In this document: positions 38,200 through 49,879 of the stretch, piece by piece
Layout: each line of letters begins with the position of its first letter
Numbering within the stretch: the stretch's first letter is position 1
Assembly (NCBI GenBank): GCA_051294375.1
Contig: CM119267.1
Span: 18,881,439 to 18,945,438 of the forward strand
Length of the DNA stretch: 64,000 nucleotides
Direction: 5' to 3'
DNA from: Paraspadella gotoi
Lineage: Eukaryota; Chaetognatha
Made by a program: the position numbers and the translations under genes
The notes under the pieces: model-generated
What the model saw: the letters and a program-made list of their open reading frames with translations, nothing else
What the model was told of the DNA's origin: nothing
The model's database searches: none

Positions 38200-40984
38200 T
38201 TAATGTTTGCACGACTAATTTATTGTATTTCTTGTTTTTCATATACTTCACAGTGGTTTTCAATCATTCAATGGCACATGAATATTGTTTAATGATTTAC
38301 TAAAGGTTGTAGTTGGTAGTAACACCTTAAAATGTTTCCTTGTAATCCATTCTTCTTTTTTTTTGAGTAATTTTTATGAGTCTTAATGACTTAATTCTTA
38401 TTCCGTAATGGATTTAGATATCTGATAATTTCCCTTAGTTTTAAATAATGAAGATACTGTGAAAAATTAACACAAATTTTTTTTTGACAGATATTTTGAC
38501 ATATTTTCTTTGAAATTGTCATGTTTCATATCATTATTCGTATTTGTTTATGTTTTATTTACAAAACAAAAACGTTTTAATCATATGTCGCTCTCTCTCT
38601 CTCTTTTAATTATATGTCGCTCTCTCTCTCTCTCTCTCTCTCTCTCGTCAGGCGAGATCCTATTCTTTTAAGATTTTTTATTAGGACTTTTTACTACTTT
38701 ACTATTCATAGTCTTTTTCTTTTTTTTCCTCATCCTCCCACTTTTATCCTCTTTTCTCGCAAATCTTTTTTATGACCCTTTTTTTTTCTCCGCCGTTATT
38801 ACTACATCTTTCGCATAAGTAATATAAACGGATTTTTAATGAGAGTAGTCTTATACGCACTAAAACTCGTTCTTCGTCCATTCTTTTAATGCTAATATAT
38901 ATTCTCTCTCTCTCTCTCTCAGTCTCTCCATCCTCTCGTCTCTCTCATCTCTCTGCATCGTCTCTCTGGTCTCTCTCGTCTGCTTTCTCTATCTCTCTCT
39001 CTTGCTCTTCTCGCTCGCTCTCCCTTCGCTCTTGTCTCAGCTCCATCACTGATCTCTTCATCTCTCTCTCTCCTCTCTCTCTCGTTCTTCTCTCTCTCTT
39101 CCACTAGCTTATTGTTTTTAATCTTGCCTCCTCTCCATTTTTTCCTTTATCCTATTTTCTCCTCCATACATTAGTTCCACTTTTTTGCTTTTTCTTTTCC
39201 TAATTTTTTTTCCTCTTTTCTTCTTCCTTCACAATCGCGAATGAAATCATCGTTCGGCTTCGTCTCTGTCGTCGTCGTCGCCGTCATCGTCGCAATCGTC
39301 GTCGTCATCGTCGCAATCGTCGTCGTCAGATGTCGTCATCGTCATTCAAGAACGTAATAAAACAATTCCCTGAAAGAGATGATTATCAGCGATAAAATCT
39401 CAACTTCTGTGTGAAATCTTAATATTCTCTCAAGAATTAAGAGAAATAATTCACGCCAGTCTGTATTTATATTGATACTTTTTATATCCACCGTGTTTAC
39501 TTTATTTCCCACAACGCTTGTTTTCCTCGTTTTGCCAAACAACAACAAAACCAACGTTAACGAATCGTTTAGAATTCTTTCACATTCCTTCATAACATCG
39601 GCGAATACTTTTCTTCTCCGCCAAGAGAGAGCGCTGCAGGTGGGAGTCGTCGATGTCGCTGGGGAAAAGAAGACAAATGAGCATCGATGCGATGAAAGTC
39701 AAAAGGGAAGCTTCGTCGTCGTCGTCGTTGCGGTGATCGAGATGTGGTGATTGAAGGAATCGAGGTGATAGATTCGTGGGCGTGAAACAGATCCCTGATG
39801 TAGAAGTTTGTACAAACTACAAAGAAGTAAAGACCTTAAAGATAACCACTATGGGCAATCTAACGACACACAGTCGCACTCTATGAGAAAGAAACATTTG
39901 TAGAGCCAGAAAAAAAAAAGATTTTAAAGTTTACCTAAGACTCAACTAAAAAGTTAGGTAATATTTTTATTGGGTGGAAGGCTAACTGGGCAATTAGTTT
40001 CCTCAAACCTAAAGTTTCCTTAGGTTTTCAAGCACCACAGAAAATACTTCAAAAATGAAATTAACGATGAAGAACGTAAATTGGAATCCAACGGCGAAAG
40101 TTTAATCTTCGAAAAGAAAATTATGAATCGGCCATGAAATTTTGTCGCTCAACTTGTCTGCATTTTAATGAAAAGCTCCTAAACCTTCGAATGATATTTT
40201 TATCTCTCGAAATTTTTAATTCGTAGAACGATTTTACTTAAATCCTAAAAGTTTTTCTGATATTAACGGATAAAAAGAAATTAGAAATATTTACGCTTAT
40301 ATCCAAATTAATTTTAAGTTAGTTGATTAACGCAGCGTTCCCTATAAAACATTTAAAATTTTTACTTTTAATACAATAAATAGATCAATTTGGCAATTGA
40401 AACATAATATATGGCCTACGATTTCTCTCTGACTGAGGGACGAAGATCTTTACCCATCAACACCTTTTACATTCACTCCACCTTCGATCTCCCTTTAATT
40501 CGCTTCTAGAATAAAACTATATTTTATTTCGTTCCCATTTTTTTTCTTCATTTTTTCATTTCATCATATCGACGAAAGGCCCTGCGCCGTCTGTCGTATT
40601 GCCTTTTTTTTTTCCTTCAGCGTCCGTCTTTTGTTTTTCTTTTTCTCCATACTTTTCCTCCGCCTCGAGCGACTGCATCGCCATCTGCTAAAGTTCTTTT
40701 TTCCCATCGTCTCCGCCCACTCGTCATCGCTCGTCGATCCTGAGAACGAGAAGGGTTTTCCTCGCCCCGGTCACGATTCCCTCTTCCCTTCTTTATTCGC
40801 GGCGTTTCTTGTTCCGTTCAGGCCTCTCTTGCTGGCTTTCTCGTCTCTCTCTCTCATCTCTCTCTCTCTCTTCTCTCTCTTCGTCTCTCTCTTCTCGTCT
40901 CTCTCTCTCTCTCCTCGATAATGCGCGATTTGTTTTCATGCCCTAAAGTTAGTCTTTTTTTCTTGTCAGCCTCCCTCCCCACTC
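38200..40984. other. Intergenic; CT-rich and AT-rich sequence, no gene
   Basis: (CT)n tracts lie at 38588-38645 and 38902-39105, CGT/CAT repeats at 39264-39345 and 39716-39732, and CT tracts at 40840-40916. Short frames here are low complexity or without domains. The stretch 39780-40480 is AT-rich with nothing recognised. Confidence 0.6.
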
Positions 40985-41282
40985 TGAAGCGCATAGTAAG
41001 GTGGGACAGCAGGAGAAATTTCGATACAAGCCTCGCTACCCAGCTGTGTAACCACTACACTGCTGAAGCCATAGTAAGGTGGTGGACAGCAGAAAATTTT
41101 CATACAGCCTCGCTACCCAGCTGGTAACCACTACACGTCTGAAGCCATAGTAAGGTGGACAGCGGAAGAAAATTTCATACAGCCTCGCTACCCAGCTGTA
41201 ACCACTACACTCTGGGAGCGCATAGTAAGGTGGACAGCAGAAGAAATGTTCATACAGCCTCGCTACCCAGCTGTAACCACTA
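40985..41282 (+). repeat. Minisatellite, four ~74-bp units (CATAGTAAGGTGGACAGC)
   Basis: Each unit runs CATAGTAAGGTGGACAGC, AGAAGAAATTTCATACAG, CCTCGCTACCCAGCTGTAAC, CACTACACT and a GAAGC/GGGAGCG junction. The four copies differ by small indels. CCCAGCTG and CAGC/GCTG words give it local dyad symmetry. Confidence 0.9.
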
Positions 41283-42225
41283 ATTCTCTTTCTTTAAGCT
41301 TCTCCTCTTGTTTTTCTCTTTCAAACTTTTCCTCTCTCTTTCTCTCTTCCTCTCCCTATTTCTCTTCCTCCGTCTCTTCCTCTCGCTATTTTATTTATTT
41401 TCTATCTTTCATACATACACTTATTCTTTTTCGTCTCCTTTATACGACATCGATCGTAATTTATTAATAAATTTATTAATAAATTGCAAAAAAGAAAAAA
41501 ATCTTCTTCTTTTTCTTCTTCTTCTTCTTCTTCGGTTGTTTTCCTCCACAAAATAAAATATTTTTTAATTCCTCCTTTACTAAAACTTTTCAAGTTCATC
41601 TCTCTCTTTCTCTCTCTCTTTCTCCTCCTCTTGCTCTTCCTCTCCTTTCTATTGTTCTTCCGCCTCTTCCTCCTCCTCCTCCTCCTTACACTCCCACGTT
41701 ACTACCTCTTCTAATGACAGTTAGATGGCGCTTCAGGGCGGACCCCTCTTTTTCTCCGCCACCATTATGTTAATGTAGTTGTCCAAAAAAAATGGTCCCC
41801 CGGTTTACTTTTACAGCTCACTCGTTTGTCTCTCTCACTCTCTTTCTGTTTCTCTCTCGGGGTGTATCTCTCTCTCTCAATCTCTCTCTCTCTCTCTCTC
41901 TCTCCTCTCTTCTCTCTCATTCTCTCTCCCCCTCTCTCTCTCCTCCTCCTCCTGCCTCCATATATCTCAGCTCCCCCTCGTCACATCCCTCTTCCCCCGG
42001 ACGTGACCTTTTGTTCGCACCAGTTTCGTCATCCGCCGCCAGGGGAGTCGAGGGAGACGTCGCGTCGGATTGTTCCTTTTTTTTTCTCGGGTTGTTGTTT
42101 GCGTCGATGCGAGCGCATGCGCCGAATCGAAACAGACGTCCGTTATTTCTTTTTCTTTTTTGGCTCCCTCCTCTATTTACTTTCTTCCTTGTTTGGTGAT
42201 TTTCTTTCTTTTTTTTTCCCTTTTT

Positions 42226-42320
<95 letters not shown>

Positions 42321-42617
42321 CTCATATTTTCGTATACTTTTTGGAACGCTTTACTCCTTTTTTCCCATTCTCTTTTTCCTTTCTTTCCCCTTTTCTCATT
42401 TCCTCTTTTCCCCCATTTTCCTTTTTTTCTCCCTTTTAACTCCTTTCTTTCCCTTTCCCCCCCGAAAAAAAAAACGACGAAAAAGAAGAAACGAGAAACG
42501 ATTTCGATCACGAAAACAGAAAAAGATATTTTCCTCGCGAGCGAAACGAAAAGACGAATCAAAATAAGAACTAAACTGTCACCTTTTTTTTTGCCACAAA
42601 CACATCACCAGAGGATA

Positions 42618-42653
<36 letters not shown>

Positions 42654-43584
42654 TCGTGGTCGGTCGTCGCTTTGGTTGATTCAAGTTTGCGGCGCGGGAA
42701 GGGATTCTATCAAGTAGTTTAAATGCGATTTTTATCTGATGGTTTATTTGGCTCGTTGGTCTTTTTTTTTGTAATATTTTTTTTTTTTTGAGTTCAAGTA
42801 ACAATGCGCGAGATCTACTTCGAAATACTTTCCGCAGAATCATATTCATTGTCGTCGTCATCGTCGTCATCGTTAACATCGCCATTAATATAAACATTTT
42901 TATCATCATTATCATCATCATAATCATTATCATCATCACCATCACCATCGCCATTAATATTATCATCATCATCATCGTCATCATCATCATCATCGTCAAC
43001 ATTACTAATATCATTGCCTTCATCATCATAATTATAATCATCATTATCATCATCATTTTCATCATTATCATCGTCGTTACCAGCATCATCATCATCATCA
43101 TCATCATCATCAAGAAGTGGCGACCCCGACGCAATTCGTCATCGTCTCCACTAGGATAAGATTTGTCCTTTGACTTTTCTTCTGATGAGACGTCGCTTTT
43201 TCCTTTTTTTTTCTTTCCCCTTTTTTTTTACTTTCTTTTTCTTTTTCCCCTTCTTTTCCTTTATTCATTTACGTGGGGAAAGAAAGATTATTAGTTTTTC
43301 TCCTTGGGACAGAAAAATGTCGCGAAAATTTATTCGCATTCGTGTGAATATATCTTAACTATGCGCTCATTAACTTTTAGATTTTTAAGTTGACAGTTAG
43401 TTAATTTCTATCTCAATGATGGTATATATTTCTACATGTATTAATTTTCAAGAATCGTTTAACTTTAAGTTTATTATTTAACCTTATTATTTAAAGAAAG
43501 TCTATTTATTATATCAGTTTTATTTTTAAACATTGTTTACAGTCAAAACATCAAAACATTTATTATGAAAACATTAAATACTTT
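41283..43584. repeat. Pyrimidine- and ATC-rich simple-sequence block
   Basis: Includes (CT)n at 41300-41400, (TTC)n at 41505-41535, (CT)n at 41820-41945, (TTTC)n at 42226-42322, (GTC)n at 42617-42652 and a degenerate (ATC/ATT)n stretch from about 42895 to 43112. Reported Phe/Ser, Lys/Glu and Ile/Met frames are translations of these. No gene is supported. Confidence 0.75.
42113..42122. promoter_or_regulatory. NRF-1-like GCGCATGCGC
   Basis: A second copy of the GCGCATGCGC palindrome, in a CpG-rich patch (41990-42135) between pyrimidine tracts. No transcript start can be linked to it. Confidence 0.25.
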
Positions 43585-43611
43585 NNNNNNNNNNCAGCTT
43601 CCTATCTTTGA

Positions 43612-43812
43612 ATTTTTAATATTTTTGGTCTTTGCTTGCCATAAGGAAAAATGAAAGTTTTAGATTAAAATTATTTATTGAGAAAATCACAATATTTCGA
43701 AGACTTCTGTCTTCATCAAAGGTGAAGTCTTCGAAATATTGTGATTTTCTCAATAAATAATTTTAATTCAAAACTTTCATTTTTCCTTAAGGCAAGCAAA
43801 GACCAAAAATAT
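43612..43812. repeat. Near-perfect ~90-bp-arm inverted repeat with hammerhead-like centre
   Basis: The left arm (43625-43708) reads TTTGGTCTTTGCTTGCC ... CAATATTTCGAAGACTTC and the right arm (43724-43805) is its reverse complement with a few differences. The short loop contains TGTCTTCATCAAAGG. The left half read on the - strand contains TTTGATGAAGAC...GTCTTCGAAAT, the same TGATGAAG/CGAAA layout as the motifs at 19.8-29.1 kb. A 10-bp N run lies just outside (43585-43594). Confidence 0.8.
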
Positions 43813-44330
43813 TCCAGAATGAGCTCTCTGAAAAACTACATAACTTCCTATCTTTGTTTACTGTTAGCTAGCTGTTCATTGTTCGTTGTTCAATGTTCAG
43901 TGTTCGTCCTTCGTTCACTCCTCATTCATCCCTCAGCTCAAAACGTCTCGCACTTTCTCCTTGTTGCCAAAAAACGTGCTGGCGAATTTCGGGGTCGCGT
44001 GACGCTGAAGAAGATGCGCGTCTGGGTCACGTGGTTAGGAATGAGTCGCGCGGGGGATCAAAATGATCCCAACTGGGAAATTTTGAGATCAGAGGAGATC
44101 GCGGAAATAAAGATCATGACGCGTTATTAGGCTTGTCGAGGGGGATTCGTAATCATCGCTCGCTCAAAACATTGACTTTAAAGTAACTTCATTTACGAGA
44201 TTACAGATTCATCTTTGAGCCAACAGTTATTCAATAATGAGACGAGATCTTTCTCTGTAGAACAAAGGATAAATAAAACTAAGATCAGAGTTTAATCATT
44301 GATATATGTCTTTAAGCTCAAAAATTTACC

Positions 44331-44600
44331 ATGAAATTGGGACAACAAATATAAAAATTATCCATTCATTTAATAAATAAGCTATCTTGCCCCTGACTTT
44401 GGACAGGCTTTAGTGGTTTAAGGCCTCCATAACTCTTACAAGATAATGACATAGCAGGTCCCTGCAAGCTTTCAATCAAGACCCTCTCACAGAATTGTTT
44501 ATTCACTCCCATGAAGTGGTATAATATTTCAAAGAATGTTTCAATTTTATGAAAAGACCACCTCCCTTAAGTATTAGATCGTGGATTTTAAGAGCATTCA
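44331..44600 (-). repeat. Dispersed repeat (inverted relative to 61740-62180)
   Basis: Segments such as AAGCTATCTTGCCCCTGACT, GGTTTAAGGCCTCCATAACT, GACATAGCAGGTCCCTGC and CTCCCTTAAGTATTAGATCG recur in reverse complement at 61740-62180, and partly at 45655-45860. The ATGAAATTGG-ACAAC edge also occurs near 7752 and 14353. It looks like a moderately repeated non-coding element. Confidence 0.75.
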
Positions 44601-44917
44601 TCATTCAGCTTTATGAAAATAAATTGATATTCTAGATTCACGTCTGAGAACCGAAATTCATCTTCGAGACATGAGATTCATCGCAGATCTTCCGAATATG
44701 AATCCCATTCCTCGCGTGATGACGAACGAGATGCGTCCGCGTCAAACGACGAACGACGGACGTCGAGGTCACGTGACGTTGAATAACGTTCGTCATCCTC
44801 ACGTTTCGGCCAAAAAGAGGGCGGGGGGGGGGGGGCGGCCTGGCAAAGGGGAGTCGCGACCCTTCGCCCGGGAGGCGCGTGCTTAGGAGAACGTGGGGGC
44901 GAGTGAGAGAGAAAGAA

Positions 44918-45014
<97 letters not shown>

Positions 45015-46176
45015 GAAGAGACAAAACTAGTGGAGAGCCGAAGGAAACAGAGACAACGACTCGGAACCTCCGTGGAATTGCATATTTGAACAGCGCTATC
45101 ACCTTGACAAGTTCAAAATTCTTCGAATCGTTTATAGGGAAATATATAGTGATAACTTTTAGACAACACAACTAAATTTTACAAATAGCGTCGATGCGAG
45201 CGGAAACCTTCATTTCTAATGTGGCACTTAGATTAATTAATGATATCGGATAAGATTCGTTTCATTTCCTACGGATATTCCAGATTTGACTTTAATGACC
45301 CTCGTCAGAAAAAATTAAGTCGTTGCTTTATTTTAAATAATTTTATAATAACAAAGACGTTAAAGTACGTTAAAACAAACGTAATACAAGAATTCAAAAC
45401 AATGATCAAACGGACTTGGAAAAAAAAACTGTTGAAATGTGAATAATAATAATTGATTCCGACGTCAATGAGTAAAAAATGAAGTTTTCCAACTTTTGGT
45501 TCGTGTTATCCGTTTTTTTTTCGCAATATGAAAAGACTGAGGTCAATTCGAGTCGCCAGAAGACGCGTTTACTTTCAAACTTGAGCCACTCTCGGCAGCA
45601 GACGATTTCTCCTTCGCGGTCCAGGTTGATCTCGACGCGACCGCAGACTCTGCTTTTAAGGCCTCATAACTCTCTACAAGATAATGACATAGCAGGTCCC
45701 TGCCAAGCTTTCAATCAAGACCCTCTCACCAGAATTGTTTATTCACTCCCCATGAAGTGGTTATTAATATTTCAAAGAATGTTCAATTTTATGAAAGCCA
45801 CTCCCTTAAGTATTAGATCGTGATATTTAAGGAGCATTCATCATTCAGCTTTATGAAAATAAATTGAATATTTCTAGATTCACGTCTCGAGAACGCGAAA
45901 TTCATCTTCGAGACATTGAGATTCATCGCAGATCTTTCCGAATATGAATTCCATTCCTCGCGTTGATGACGAACGAGGAGCGTCCGCGTCAAACGACGAC
46001 GACGACGTCGAGGTCACGTGACGTTGAATAACGTTCGTCATCCTCACGTTTCGGCCAAAAAGAGGCGGGGGTGGGGGGGGGCGGCCTGGCAAAGGGAGTC
46101 GCGACCTTCGCCCGGAGGCGCGTGCTTAGAGAACGTAGCGGGGCGAGTGAGAGAGAGAAAGAAAGAGAGAGAGCAG

Positions 46177-46208
<32 letters not shown>

Positions 46209-46211
46209 GAG

Positions 46212-46251
<40 letters not shown>

Positions 46252-46915
46252 ATGAGGGAGAAGAGACAAAACTAGTGGAGAGCCGAAGCGAAACAGAGAG
46301 CAACGACTCGGAAGCCTCCGTGGAATTGCATATTTGAAAACAGCGCTATCACCTTGACAAGTTCAAATTCTTCGAATTACGTTTATAGGGAAAATATAGT
46401 GATAACTTTTAGACAACACAACTAAATTTTTACAAATAGCGTCGATGCGAGCGGAAAACCTTCATTTCTAATGTGGCACTTAGATTAATTAATGATAGTC
46501 GGATAAGATTCGGTTTCATTTCCTACGGATATTCCAGATTTGACCCTCGATCAGAAAAAATTTAAATCGTTGGTTTATTTTAATTAATTTCATAATAACA
46601 AAGACGTTAAAGTACGTTAAAACAAAACGTTAATACAAGAATTCAAAACAATGATCAAACGGACTTGAAAAAAAAACTGTTGAAATGTGAATAATAATAA
46701 TTGATTCCGACGTCAATGAGTAAAAAATGAAGTTTTCCAACTTTTGGTTCTTGTTATCCGTTTTTTTTTTTTTTTTGCAATTAAAAAAAGACTGAGGTCA
46801 ATTCGAGTCGCCAGAAGACGCGTTTACTTTCAAACTTGAGCCACTCTCGGCAGCAGACGATTTCTCCTTCGCGGTCCAGGTTGATCTCGACGCACCGCAG
46901 ACTCTGCTCCCTCTA
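44418..46915. repeat. Tandem duplication of ~1.24 kb
   Basis: 44418-45655 and 45657-46915 are the same sequence in direct orientation, from TTTAAGGCCTC through the CACGTGACGTTGAATAACG patch, a (GA)n run, and the last ~38 codons of the C1GALT1 frame (ending GCAGACTCTGC). They differ by scattered one-base indels. The upstream repeat thus carries a detached 3' tail of the gene. Either a local duplication or unmerged alternative assemblies. Confidence 0.9.
44768..44777. promoter_or_regulatory. GTCACGTGAC palindromic E-box
   Basis: GTCACGTGAC, a CACGTG E-box in the context preferred by MiT/TFE-type bHLH factors, lies in a CpG-rich patch and is repeated at about 46013-46022 in the duplicated unit. 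No promoter is proven. Confidence 0.25.
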
Positions 46916-47833
46916 GAGTGGCTNNNNNNNNNNNNNNNNNNNNNNNNNTTCGAAGACAAGCTAGCGTTGACCATGGACTTGGATAAGCCAACCGTTATCT
47001 CAGTTACGTTGAAATTCAAGCTTGAGTCAACCTCTGCCGACGTTGGGATTTTTTCTTCCTCGGTCATTTTTAAATTCGCCATCAGAGTTGGCTCAGCTTT
47101 TTCCCCTGCTGTGGATTTTCGCGATATGCCAGATGTCGCAGAGGCGTTAACATTCGTGCTTGATTCTACCGCGGCCAAATTTGGTTTCACTGCCCCTGTA
47201 GACTCGGCTCTCACCGCTGCTATGGATTTCGGACTATCTTCCAAGGACGAAGCGTCGTTATTGTTGTCAATCGATTCAGATGAGTTAAAACTAATATTTG
47301 TCGTCGTTATCCCGGATATTGCAGATGCGTTTACTTTTACAGTAGATTCAACCCCTGCCGATGTTGGTATTTGCTCCTCCGTCATTTTCGAACTCGTCAC
47401 CACAGTTGATTTCACATTCACTGTTGATTTCACATTCACTGTTGATTTTGGACTGTCTTTCAAGGAGACGTCGTTATTATATGACGCCTCAACCTCCACA
47501 CTCGTTTCAACCGCTCCCGTCGTGGGTCTTTCCGCCAACGATGTTTTCAAAGTCGTGGCTACGGACGGTTCGGCGGTGACCGCCGCCGTAGACTCTCGAA
47601 CTTCTTCCAAAGACCAGCTGGTGTTAGTGAAGGCACCCGTGACACTACGTGTCCGAAGACGGTACAGCAAGTAGTCGAGAGTCACCATCATATCGGGAGC
47701 GATGTAGTGAAAGGAGATGGCGGTGTCGCTGCAACACTCTGGTCCATCTCTGAACCCGTAGAAGTCGTAGGAACGGAGCCAGTCTGCAGAGGCGTTCTCA
47801 ATCAAGTGCGTCCACGGAGAAAAAGGCATGAAC
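46798..47833 (-). CDS. C1GALT1: Core-1 beta-1,3-galactosyltransferase homologue, last exon with long Ser/Thr-rich tail
   Basis: C1GALT1 (T synthase) adds galactose to GalNAc-Ser/Thr in the Golgi to make core-1 O-glycans. The exon starts RFMPFSPWTHLIENASADWL, then YDFYGFRDGPECCSDTAISF and HYIAPDMMVTLDYLLYRLR. These are the family's C-terminal blocks (F.PF.P.HHLI, G.ECCSD.A.SFHY, YL.Y.LR). The acceptor AAAG|GTTC joins the upstream exon as N-R-F-M-P-F. Most animal homologues end soon after YLVYHLRPYG. Here the frame runs ~275 residues further as a Ser/Thr/Val/Asn-rich tail with internal repeats (STVNVKSTVNVKSTV; repeated 'VKVNAS' and 'MTEE.IPTSA' blocks) and several N-glycosylation sequons. A 25-bp N run interrupts it at 46924-46948. 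The stop is TGA at 46800-46798. Confidence 0.85.
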
Positions 47834-47904
47834 CTTTCTCGACCCTGATTTAGAATAAAAAGGGGGCGGGGAAGAATCGGAATTACTGCAATATCACTAG
47901 TTAT

Positions 47905-47990
47905 TATTATTATTATTATTATGTCATTATTATTATTATTATTATTTATTATTAATTAATTATTTATTCATGAATTATTATTACTAGATA
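47905..47990. repeat. (ATT)n microsatellite in the C1GALT1 intron
   Basis: ATTATTATT repeats with small interruptions, followed by AATTAATTATT. It is also present, shorter, in the second copy near 56495-56540. Confidence 0.85.
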
Positions 47991-48235
47991 AAAAAAACAG
48001 CGCTAAATTACCGACGCAAAGTTTGTGAAGTTAAGCACACTGGTAAAACTATACTAAATTTATGAGGTTATGAAAAAAACGAGTTAGCATATTACCAGTT
48101 TTATCGACTTCACATTCTTCATATAAAAAAATAAATACGGAATGTCTTACGTTATTCTAGAGTCCCTCTCTCCCCCTCTTTTCATTCCCACCTCCCCGAC
48201 CGGGTCCCCCCCACCGCCCAAAAAACAAACCAAAC

Positions 48236-48426
48236 CTGTTCCGTCTCATAGAATCCCCCGGCACACATAGACATCTCCGCCATCTCCAAACATTTTCCCC
48301 ACCCCGACGTCTTCTGAGTATTCGGTTAAAGCTGGCAGTTGCCGGACAGCAGCCGCCGCGCGGCCAACGACCGCGACGACACAGCACGACTCGGGAGAGG
48401 ACCGTAGCCGGGCGCGCCAGACATGT
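48236..48426 (-). CDS. C1GALT1: C1GALT1 homologue, exon with MSGAPGY / EDVGVGKC blocks (frameshifted)
   Basis: Read on the - strand it shows MSGAPGY then, after a slip, VLSR (family: GYMSGGAGYVLS). Further on it gives EYSEDVGVGK, then CLEMAEMSMC, then GDSMRRNR (family: EDV..GKCL....V.AGDSRD). At least three one-base slips are needed. The donor is CGGAACAG|GTTTGG (boundary at 48236), which joins the next exon in the expected frame as R-F-M-P-F. The acceptor (CTAAG at 48427-48431) is weak and approximate. The conserved Cys and acidic residues are present once slips are allowed. Confidence 0.75.
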
Positions 48427-49422
48427 CTTAGCCCTACTTAATAGAAAGAAATAATAAGATGAAAAATTGGGAGAAGTCAGAAGATAGGGAGGTTCGGAAA
48501 GAGAGAGGAGAGGAGGATAGAGAAGAGATCGAGAGGACAGGATAGAGAGATCGAGACTCGACGAGAGGAGAGAGAGATTCGAGAGGAGAGATGAGGATGA
48601 GATTTGGATTTTTTTAATATGCCCCCCAATATGTTCCGAAAGAATTAAAAACCATTATTAGAAGGTAGCACCCAAATTTCAAATTTTAATGCCGGAACAG
48701 GCCATGTAAACTAATCCATTATTTGTATTAATTATATGTGTTTAAAATATTTTTTTTTACCAAAACATGCTTTCACGAACCATGAAGGCTAATTCGCTAA
48801 TTAATATTATTTTATCTTGGCTATATAATGTTGTCAAAAAATTTTTTTTTTTGGATATTTAAGTTTTTTAATTGATTCTGATAGAGCTTTAAAAAGTTTA
48901 AGCCAAAAAATATAATTACAATCTTTTTTAAAATGTTTGATGTTGTTTATTTACTAAAAATTTAGTTAAAAAACTGCTAAAATCATTCGGATGTATTGAT
49001 GATTGCATGATGGATTTTTTTTAAGGTTTTTCTCAATTTAAAACCCACTATTATCATCCAAAATATTGAAAAAAGAATTATGACTTTGTGTAGCATTTAA
49101 CTTGTTCATAAGCTATTTGTGAAATCTGCTTTTAAAAATAAAAAAATTCTAAAAAATAAATTTTTGGACATTGTCCTATCTATTAAATTAACATATTAAA
49201 AAATTAATTACTAATGCTTCTTGCCATTTATATCAGAAAATTTTGCGTCCATTTGAAAGTTTCTCAGAAATGTATGCAAGTTTCATTTGGCAAAGGTTTC
49301 CCAAATCAAACTTCTGGACCCAACCCCATTGACGAAGTTTGGCCTCTCACCATTATAATGCAATTGTTAATGAGGTCTAAGTCACTCTGCCAGAACCGGC
49401 AATGCATATCGTACAAAAAAAC

Positions 49423-49603
49423 CTGTTTGACGTAAGCGCAGAGAATCTTCGTCCGAAGAAAACGGGGTCTTCGGACGAGACGTTCCGCCGAGAAAGAAAG
49501 AAGCGAAGGTTCTCAACGACGACGTAGGTGTCGTCGTCGGCTTTGAGAAAGAAGTCGAACTTCTTCAGGTGGCGCGTGTGAACGTACTGCGCGAGAAACA
49601 TGT
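49423..49603 (-). CDS. C1GALT1: C1GALT1 homologue, exon with the DDD metal-binding motif
   Basis: This encodes MFLAQYVHTRHLKKFDFFLK, then ADDDTYVVVENLRFFLSRR and DPVFFGRRFSALTSN. FLKADDDTYV.VENLR is the diagnostic DxD-type nucleotide-sugar/Mn2+ site of the C1GALT1 family, followed by the conserved P..FGRRF block. The acceptor is AACACAG and the donor AAACAG|GTTTTT. No frameshift is needed. It is the cleanest exon of the gene. Confidence 0.9.
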
Positions 49604-49879
49604 CTGTGTTTAGTGTTCATGTTTTTAGTTCGAATGTTTGCTAATATGATTTAGTTTCCCTTTTTTTTGAGGTTTTTACTATTTATTTCCATGGCTTAGA
49701 TGATTGTAATTTATATATTTGACTCTGTTTAAAGTAATTGAATACTTTTATTGGATGATTGATTTGGTTAATTTGAATTCTATTCTGCTTAAGAAATGGC
49801 TGAATTTCTGTTAATTTATTTCATAAATTCTATTGATTTTAATTAGCCATCTAATAGTCTTCGCTTTTATCTCCCGCAC

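Noticed and set aside
42571-43134. Met/Ile-rich frames on both strands
   Set aside because: Translation of a degenerate (ATC)n/(GAT)n microsatellite.
46967-47674. 235-residue + strand frame
   Set aside because: Antisense to the C1GALT1 last exon, which has clear homology on the - strand.
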